64,000 nucleotides of DNA from Echinicola pacifica DSM 19836 (GTDB lineage: Bacteria; Bacteroidota; Bacteroidia; Cytophagales; Cyclobacteriaceae), in the NCBI RefSeq assembly GCF_000373245.1, contig NZ_KB890750.1, positions 1-64,000 of the forward strand, in the 5' to 3' direction. The notes under the pieces are model-generated. The model was not told the origin of the DNA. It ran no database searches and was given only the letters and a program-made list of their open reading frames with translations. The position numbers were made by a program, and so were the translations under genes. Shown here one piece after another: positions 61,604-64,000 of the stretch. Within the stretch, counting starts at the first letter, position 1; each line of letters starts with the position of its first letter.

Positions 61604-64000
61604 ATGAGTGCAAATTGTAAAAAGATATTGGATATATTAAGAAGAGATGGCACCGAGCGCGCCAGTTCACTTAATGCATCATTGGACCCAGACCACCTAA
61701 ATTTGCACGACTTGGGGACCAGTGACTGGATACTTTTTGCAATTAACTTCTCCAAACATATCAGTTATTTCTCCACCAAATCCGCGGAAGAGGCTACTGG
61801 AAACTGGGAAGCTTTTTTTAAGACCTTTGACCCCAAGGGATTGCTAAAAGCCGATAGTAGTGCTTATGATCTGGACTCTCTTCGAGAGAATATAAATGAA
61901 ACTCTTAGCCAAATAGAATTTCAAGGTACTTTAAGTCCTCATTTGACATTATTTGTTTCCTTCCTAAACCTTCTGACCAAAAGTCAGGAGTCGTTTAATG
62001 GACTGACCAAAAGGCATTTGGATTTTTATTACCAACAAGTGCTACAGATTGAGAAGGAGGCCTTGGTGCCTGATAAGGTATATGTTATTTTCGAATTGGC
62101 TAAAGGCCTAAGCAGTGGCTTGATCCCTCAGGGTACCTTATTGGATGCAGGGAAGGACCCACTGGGACAAAAACTAAGCTATAAAACCAGCACAGAATCC
62201 TCCGTCAATACGGCGCAGATTGAGGCCATCCAAAGTCTCTATCATGATATAAAAGTGATTAATTCTGAAATTGATTTCCATGATTCCAGTTTGGATTCCG
62301 GAACGGTGGTCATCGCACCTATGGCCAATTCCTTCGATGGTCAAGGAGCGGATTTCCCCACTGGTGAGCAGAAATGGTGGCCTTTTGGATATACCGAACA
62401 CTGCAATGCCTCCACGCTGAGACCTGCTCTTCCCACTGCACCGATAGGCTTTGCGATCGCCTCCTCGCTGCTACAAATGGCAGAAGGTACTCGCTTTATC
62501 GACCTTACTTTCACCTTTGACACGGCCTATTATCCGCAGAAAATAGACACCAGCCAACTAAATGATGCCCTGAGCTTAGAAATCACCAGTCCCAAAGGCT
62601 GGTTATTATCACCTGATATAAGCCTAAGCATTGAACCTGAGGAAGATGAAGATCCCAAAGTATTTAATATCAAAGCGATCCTCTCGCCCGAAGCGGCTGC
62701 CATCAGCAACTATGAGGTCAAGGTGCATGGAAAAAACTATGCGACAGTCCTTCCAATATTGAAGGTAAATCTGGATACCGCTATTCCTGAAGGCTATAAG
62801 TTATTTAGGCTTCTCAGCAATCCTAAGTTTGTCAAAATAGATATTTCGACCACCGTTCTGGATGGCAGCTCGCTGATCATCGAGAGTGATATTGCAAAAC
62901 TAAACCCCAAAAAGCCATTTTTACCCTTTGGACCTAGACCTTTGCGGGGCTCGAGTTTCAGTCTATACAGCCCAGAAGCCGCTACCAAGCCGGTGAAGCA
63001 GATCACCTTTGCTATGGATTTTCTAAATCTACCAGAGGACTTAGTCGCTCATTATATAGCTTATAAAGATAAAGATGGCAATGCCGAAATTGATTCTTTG
63101 GATTATTTCGGGGTGAAAATCGTGCAGGCAAGCGTCAGCAAAAGTCAGAATTTATTTGGGGCGGAAGAAGAGCCTAATGAGTTTGCGATTGAACTTGAGT
63201 CAAATAGTAATCTATGGAATAAGCCTGCTGACGCAAAGGTAAAAGTCAGCTTAAGCAATAGTTTCCTTCATGAAAAATACCCTCACTACTATACTCTAGC
63301 CACTTTGGTCAATCAGGAAAGCATCACTTTGGAGCAGATTCCCAATGAGCCTTATACCCCGATCGCCGAAAACATAAAATATTCTTATACAGCCAGCCAG
63401 ACAATTTATTCGGAGAACTTGGGGCTTGAGTCACAGTTCGGATTTTTCCATGATTATCCATATGGTAATATTTCCATTAGCCACGAGTCGGAATTTATTA
63501 CACTATTTCCTCAAATTTCTAAGGGCGGATCCCTCTATATCGGGCTGAGAGATGCCGGGGAGCTCCAGCAGGTGTCTATTTTATTCCAATTGGCAGAAGG
63601 CAGCGAAAATCCTACTCTTGAAGATATCTTTGAGGGGGATGAAAAAATTAAATGGTCTTATCTGGTGAATGATCGATGGGTGGATTTTCCACCCGGAAGC
63701 ATCACTAAGAACCAAAGTCCGCGCTTCCTAAAAACAGGCATTATCACCTTTACCATTCCCAAAGAGGCCAGCAGTCTGCACAGCCTTATGCCTGCGGGTG
63801 TAAAATGGCTCCGCGCCTCCATGGATAAGGCTTATGATGTGGTCTCTCAATTCCTCCAAATCAATACGCAAGCGGTGGAAGCGGAATACTATCAGGATCA
63901 GGAAATCTTAGGGGCACATCTGCCAGAAGGCATAAAACCAAAAACCATCTCCAAACTACAGAAAAGGCTAAGTTGGGTAAAGAAAATAGAGCAACCTTTC
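61604..64000 (+). CDS. Large baseplate protein (Afp11-like), 3' end outside window
   Basis: The frame is open from ATG 61604 to the end of the window (799 residues, no stop). The start follows gp25 by 16 bp. The N-terminal region carries L-D-P-D-H-L-N-L-H-D-L-G-T-S-D-W (about 27-42) and is helical; beyond about 200 it is beta-rich with many aromatic residues. Position and character fit the large Afp11/gp6-type wedge protein that forms the baseplate ring. Afp11 homologues in this kind of cluster are often more than 1000 residues, consistent with the run-off. The rest of the locus lies beyond the window. Confidence 0.85.
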   Translation, partial: MSANCKKILDILRRDGTERASSLNASLDPDHLNLHDLGTSDWILFAINFSKHISYFSTKSAEEATGNWEAFFKTFDPKGLLKADSSAYDLDSLRENINETLSQIEFQGTLSPHLTLFVSFLNLLTKSQESFNGLTKRHLDFYYQQVLQIEKEALVPDKVYVIFELAKGLSSGLIPQGTLLDAGKDPLGQKLSYKTSTESSVNTAQIEAIQSLYHDIKVINSEIDFHDSSLDSGTVVIAPMANSFDGQGADFPTGEQKWWPFGYTEHCNASTLRPALPTAPIGFAIASSLLQMAEGTRFIDLTFTFDTAYYPQKIDTSQLNDALSLEITSPKGWLLSPDISLSIEPEEDEDPKVFNIKAILSPEAAAISNYEVKVHGKNYATVLPILKVNLDTAIPEGYKLFRLLSNPKFVKIDISTTVLDGSSLIIESDIAKLNPKKPFLPFGPRPLRGSSFSLYSPEAATKPVKQITFAMDFLNLPEDLVAHYIAYKDKDGNAEIDSLDYFGVKIVQASVSKSQNLFGAEEEPNEFAIELESNSNLWNKPADAKVKVSLSNSFLHEKYPHYYTLATLVNQESITLEQIPNEPYTPIAENIKYSYTASQTIYSENLGLESQFGFFHDYPYGNISISHESEFITLFPQISKGGSLYIGLRDAGELQQVSILFQLAEGSENPTLEDIFEGDEKIKWSYLVNDRWVDFPPGSITKNQSPRFLKTGIITFTIPKEASSLHSLMPAGVKWLRASMDKAYDVVSQFLQINTQAVEAEYYQDQEILGAHLPEGIKPKTISKLQKRLSWVKKIEQPF

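Noticed and set aside
53946..64000. Interpretation as a prophage or a type VI secretion system
   Set aside because: DUF4255, DUF5908 and the LysM-spike-PAAR-gp25 order are eCIS features. No head, portal, terminase or lysis genes and no Tss membrane genes are seen within the window.

Overview
The window looks like a chromosomal segment of a Bacteroidota bacterium, most likely order Cytophagales and perhaps near the Cyclobacteriaceae or Algoriphagus (inference from gene content, not a database match). The signs are a primary sigma factor of about 287 residues without region 1.1, promoters of the TTTG-N19-TAnnTTTG type, a bacillithiol gene (bshB1), YaiO-like and FadL-like outer-membrane barrels, DUF349, DUF2911, DUF4838 and NIPSNAP proteins, few Shine-Dalgarno sites, and moderate GC with AT-rich spacers. 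No insertion sequence, CRISPR array or rRNA operon was seen.

Layout. 1-2.0 kb: the 3' end of a large surface protein and a secreted protein. 2.47-2.55 kb: tRNA-Met. 3-13.5 kb: a housekeeping block with a START-like protein, an LptF/LptG permease, rpsO, pnp, the primary sigma factor, trxB, an M23/LysM peptidase, bshB1, pdxH and a YqgE/AlgH protein; a decayed small membrane-protein gene lies between the sigma factor and trxB. 13.5-15.8 kb: a DUF349 protein and two identical tRNA-Thr genes behind a textbook promoter. 16-29 kb: a phosphoesterase, a FadL-like porin, a Vms1-like release-factor (VLRF1) protein divergent from a HEAT protein, a NIPSNAP protein, HrpB helicase, DUF2911, MnmA, a THUMP methyltransferase and an SH3-NlpC/P60 lipoprotein. 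29.7-34.1 kb: three amidohydrolase paralogues in a row, of which only the middle one keeps its metal-binding histidines.

34.9-41.4 kb: a probable exopolysaccharide locus (membrane HEAT protein, processive GT2 synthase, TPR-YaiO barrel, DUF4838 protein, stand-alone receiver). 41.4-44.4 kb: a small methyltransferase, a PA0069-type radical SAM protein, a DUF3253-like protein and msrA. 44.5-48.9 kb: two enzymes that each carry an N-terminal Rieske domain, one fused to a ThDP-dependent oxidase/synthase and one to an FMN glutamate-synthase domain, followed by a SnoaL-like protein. 49.6-53.2 kb: a nucleoside-phosphorylase-like protein and a DEAD-box helicase.

53.9 kb to the window end is the most notable system: an extracellular contractile injection system (Afp/PVC/AlgoCIS type). 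Tightly packed genes encode a DUF4255 cap protein, an unrecognised protein, one large sheath protein, two tube paralogues, a 51-residue DUF5908-like protein, a LysM baseplate protein, a VgrG-like spike, a PAAR tip, a gp25-like wedge and the first 799 residues of a large baseplate protein that runs off the end. Fibre, tape-measure, ATPase and cargo genes would lie further downstream and cannot be seen here.
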